Notes under the pieces: model-generated | The model's input: only the letters and a program-made list of their open reading frames with translations | Told to the model about the DNA's origin: nothing | The model's database searches: none | Shown here: one piece after another, positions 50,611-52,812 of the stretch | Numbering within the stretch: position 1 is the first letter of the stretch | Layout of the letters: each line of letters starts with the position of its first letter | NCBI GenBank assembly: GCA_964648985.1 | Contig: CAZYMS010000009.1 | Span: 1-52,812, forward strand | Source: JAEUSE01 sp964648985 | GTDB lineage: Bacteria; Patescibacteriota; Doudnabacteria; UBA920 | DNA length: 52,812 bases | Reading direction: 5' to 3' | Translations under genes and position numbers: made by a program

Positions 50611-51299
50611 TGGCAGATCAAACTCAACAACAGAATTCGCAACCGAACGGGCAGGACAAAAAAAAGGGAAGACAAGATAATGGACCCCCACTAGGAGTCT
50701 ATATCAAACCACCAGAGAACAAACCCATGGTTACAGTCGGTACCAAGGAAGGACATTTTAACATTTCTTTCCGCATTAAACTGACTCGTAAATCAGATCA
50801 GCCGGTAGCTGTCAGAGTATTTATTCAAAGCAGACGAATTGATGTCGTAGAAATTAAAGATATCTTGGACATCAACTTTCCGGACTGTAAAGTAGATACC
50901 ACGGCTCCAAAAGAAATTCGCGTTGAAACGGTTACTAATCCTAACCAAAAAGACGCGATGGAATTCTCTCTTCCTGAGACTTCGCAGGCCACCGCCTCCA
51001 CCCCTGCGCCAAAAAAACAGGAACGTCTTCGGGCGCGAACTGCATTACAGGGAAAGGCTAACTCAGTCACAGCCGAAACTTTCAGTGAGAGTGGAGAGCC
51101 AGAAGATAGCGAAGTAGTTATTCGCTGCTCTAGGCCCTTTACCATTGACGGTCAAGCAAAACCGGCTGGAGAAGAGAGACTTAGACGTACCGGCACTGGC
51201 AGGTATGCTTCACAGGTGACAGTCGATGAGAACTTCATCGCCTTCATCTACGATCCCAATACTGGTACAACATTGCAGCGATGGCTGCTTAAGGAGTAA
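50610..51299 (+). CDS. hypothetical soluble protein, unknown operon gene 2
   Basis: A 229-residue protein with a polar Gln/Asn/Lys-rich start, no signal peptide, and two probable beta-rich parts (48-110 and 175-229) joined by a Thr/Ala/Pro/Lys-rich linker. No family recognised. The ATG overlaps the stop of the preceding gene. A longer open frame upstream lies inside that gene and is not used. Confidence 0.75.
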   Translation: MADQTQQQNSQPNGQDKKKGRQDNGPPLGVYIKPPENKPMVTVGTKEGHFNISFRIKLTRKSDQPVAVRVFIQSRRIDVVEIKDILDINFPDCKVDTTAPKEIRVETVTNPNQKDAMEFSLPETSQATASTPAPKKQERLRARTALQGKANSVTAETFSESGEPEDSEVVIRCSRPFTIDGQAKPAGEERLRRTGTGRYASQVTVDENFIAFIYDPNTGTTLQRWLLKE

Positions 51300-51301
51300 A
51301 G

Positions 51302-51799
51302 ATGGATGTACTCAGTTTTATAAGGAAGTTCAAAGAGGACTTACCGGTTGACCTGGCATGGGAAGGCATTCGGACTGCACTAGGCAAAGCCTACGATGCG
51401 CTTAGTCCAAAAGACATTAAAGCGCTCAAGGTTCATTTTGGTGCCCCACCAAATCTAGACGATGAGCAGATTACGGATGCAGCCAAAGGGCTCCTCCGAC
51501 AAGATCACGACAATGCTCTTCGTCAGTTTGAAGCCAGGCTGAAAGCGTTGAATGTTAAAGATGGCAATCGTCTCAGACTCATTCTCGTAGAGAACGCTGA
51601 CGAGAGTGCCAAAAACTTGGTCGCAGAAACCAGACGGCGCGAAGCAGTTACTGCAGCGCGAATTCTGGACTACCTGTATTTGGACGATACTCAATTTGCG
51701 GACCGCGTTCAAAACCTTGTAGGGCGACCAAACGGCAACACATCACGCGCCGCAGCTAGGCAAGCAAAACTTGCTGCTCTAAAACGTGAGTGGTCATAG
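51302..51799 (+). CDS. hypothetical helical protein, unknown operon gene 3
   Basis: A 165-residue soluble, mainly helical protein rich in charged residues and Ala (for example the segments DNALRQFEARLKAL and SRAAARQAKLAALKREW). No family recognised. AAGGAG stands 5-8 nt before the ATG, 2 nt after the preceding stop, so it belongs to the same transcript. Confidence 0.75.
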   Translation: MDVLSFIRKFKEDLPVDLAWEGIRTALGKAYDALSPKDIKALKVHFGAPPNLDDEQITDAAKGLLRQDHDNALRQFEARLKALNVKDGNRLRLILVENADESAKNLVAETRRREAVTAARILDYLYLDDTQFADRVQNLVGRPNGNTSRAAARQAKLAALKREWS

Positions 51800-51826
51800 T
51801 CCACTCTTTTCCTTTGAGGAGAAAAA

Positions 51827-52812
51827 ATGACGATCGTATTGACGTTCCCGCTAATCATCACACTAGTGCTTATCGCTATCGTGACCATTCCCTATTTCCG
51901 CGACGCTGTTGAGGACTTCTTACTCGATGTCGCACTGTATGTGGCAACACCCCTTGCGCACGCGTTCGGTTTTACGCCGCATCCGCCCGCATGGGTAACC
52001 CCATTTCGGCGCACGATTCGGGGAGTACTTATCGGGTTCACGATTATCATGAGCCTGTATACATTCGGTATCCTCGCGCTCATCGCTGGGTTCATCTGGA
52101 AAAACACAACGATTATCACCATCGTTCTTCTCTTCTTCCAAGTCACTGCACTTATTGCAATAAGCCTTCGAAGGAGATTTAGCACGGCGACCTTTACCAG
52201 AGTAGACGGCTACGCAATGGTGGTAATGGCTATCAGCATTCTCGTTATTATGCTGCAGATGAGCGAGAAGTCCGTCTTTAGTACATGGATGGGTAAAACC
52301 GTCATTGTGCTGATGATGGTCGGAGCATCGGTGCTGGCATGGGCAACTGCCCGTGGCATGCAAGGCCACCTTGGTGTTGATTCACTTTTGGGGCTGATGA
52401 TCCTGATTATTCTTGTAAACGGGTTTATCTGGATTTTTCCAGGCTACTTCAACACCATGGCCGCTGCAGCACGCATCAACGAAAACAATGCATCAATAAC
52501 CGCAGCGCGAATTGAAGCAGATTCACTCAAAATTGAAGGAACGATCACAACAAAAACACCCCTCTTTAACAAAGTCGAACTCGATGACGATGGCAACATT
52601 GTTGGGGTTCCTGAGGTCGCCAAACAACAGCTCACGGGCGATGATTGGACGCTGCCAAAAGGCACCATGTTCATGACTGACCCGGGGTTGCAGAAAAAGG
52701 CAAAAGGATTGGGTACAATGTTAATTCCAATACGCCTGAAAGACAAGTACGGGAAGTACTTACTCTGGAAGGATGTATTCTGGGTTGACTTTGCTGATAC
52801 CAGTCTGTACGC
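51827..52812 (+). CDS. multi-pass membrane protein, partial, unknown operon gene 4
   Basis: An open frame from ATG 51827 to the window edge (328 codons, no stop). GAGGAGA precedes the start, 27 nt after the preceding stop. About six membrane segments (near 4-20, 62-86, 91-110, 128-146, 155-170, 184-205) are followed by a polar domain beginning about residue 208, with DDDGN and a KDKYGKYLLWKDVFWVDF segment. The family is not recognised. Confidence 0.75.
   Translation, partial: MTIVLTFPLIITLVLIAIVTIPYFRDAVEDFLLDVALYVATPLAHAFGFTPHPPAWVTPFRRTIRGVLIGFTIIMSLYTFGILALIAGFIWKNTTIITIVLLFFQVTALIAISLRRRFSTATFTRVDGYAMVVMAISILVIMLQMSEKSVFSTWMGKTVIVLMMVGASVLAWATARGMQGHLGVDSLLGLMILIILVNGFIWIFPGYFNTMAAAARINENNASITAARIEADSLKIEGTITTKTPLFNKVELDDDGNIVGVPEVAKQQLTGDDWTLPKGTMFMTDPGLQKKAKGLGTMLIPIRLKDKYGKYLLWKDVFWVDFADTSLY

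Overview
The window reads as a chromosomal scaffold of a Candidate Phyla Radiation (Patescibacteria) bacterium, probably Parcubacteria-like. Grounds: a compact 16S rRNA gene with a variant 515F primer site; several tandem paralogs of the type IV secretion pilin family typical of these genomes; small membrane and Cys-rich proteins of CPR type; TrmB-type regulator, DUF3105, YmdB, RNase Y, KhpA and a short SMC. TGA is used as a stop (for example at 50608-50610), so the UGA-recoding lineages (Gracilibacteria, Absconditabacteria) are unlikely. The exact class cannot be fixed from sequence reading alone.

Layout. (1) 0.3-5.5 kb, minus strand: five separately transcribed genes of unknown function. 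Three encode related small proteins sharing CxC, HA, GPF and AG motifs, one encodes a 506-residue AAA+ ATPase, and one a soluble hypothetical protein. Each has a strong Shine-Dalgarno and its own terminator, four have a good sigma70-type promoter with a 17-nt spacer (the fifth a weak one), and pairs of genes share sequence motifs just downstream of the -10 box. This is the best candidate for an undescribed system. (2) 5.8-11.4 kb: cupredoxin-like fusion protein, tRNA nucleotidyltransferase-family enzyme, CAP-domain membrane protein, two small membrane proteins, RRM protein, DUF3105 protein. (3) 11.7-13.7 kb: a stand-alone 16S rRNA gene with its own promoter and terminator and no adjacent 23S or tRNA. 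(4) 13.8-17.7 kb: a coupled three-gene NUDIX operon, a TrmB-like regulator, an ABC exporter. (5) 18-42 kb: housekeeping genes, mostly on the minus strand (exonuclease, clpP, nusA, yraN, ymdB, rny, rplS, rluD, trmD, khpA, rpsP, smc, rnc, ftsH, tRNA-Val, tRNA-Leu), plus a plus-strand peroxiredoxin/superoxide dismutase pair and a 1283-residue adhesin-like protein placed between rpsP and khpA. (6) 42.4-46.9 kb: six consecutive pilin-type genes. (7) 47.0-47.2 kb: a 100-N assembly gap flanked by an exact 55-bp duplication. (8) 47.4-52.8 kb, plus strand: a class A penicillin-binding protein, then a promoter with a roughly 330-nt highly structured leader driving at least four unknown genes, the last cut by the window end.

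Two themes recur. Junctions between co-directional core genes are often filled by imperfect palindromes of several sequence families, and similar sequence seems to have entered trmD and rluD in frame. The two edge blocks (0.3-5.5 and 47.4-52.8 kb) use strong Shine-Dalgarno sequences and strong promoters, unlike many core genes, which start with little or no leader signal. All product names rest on motif recognition by eye; no database search was possible.
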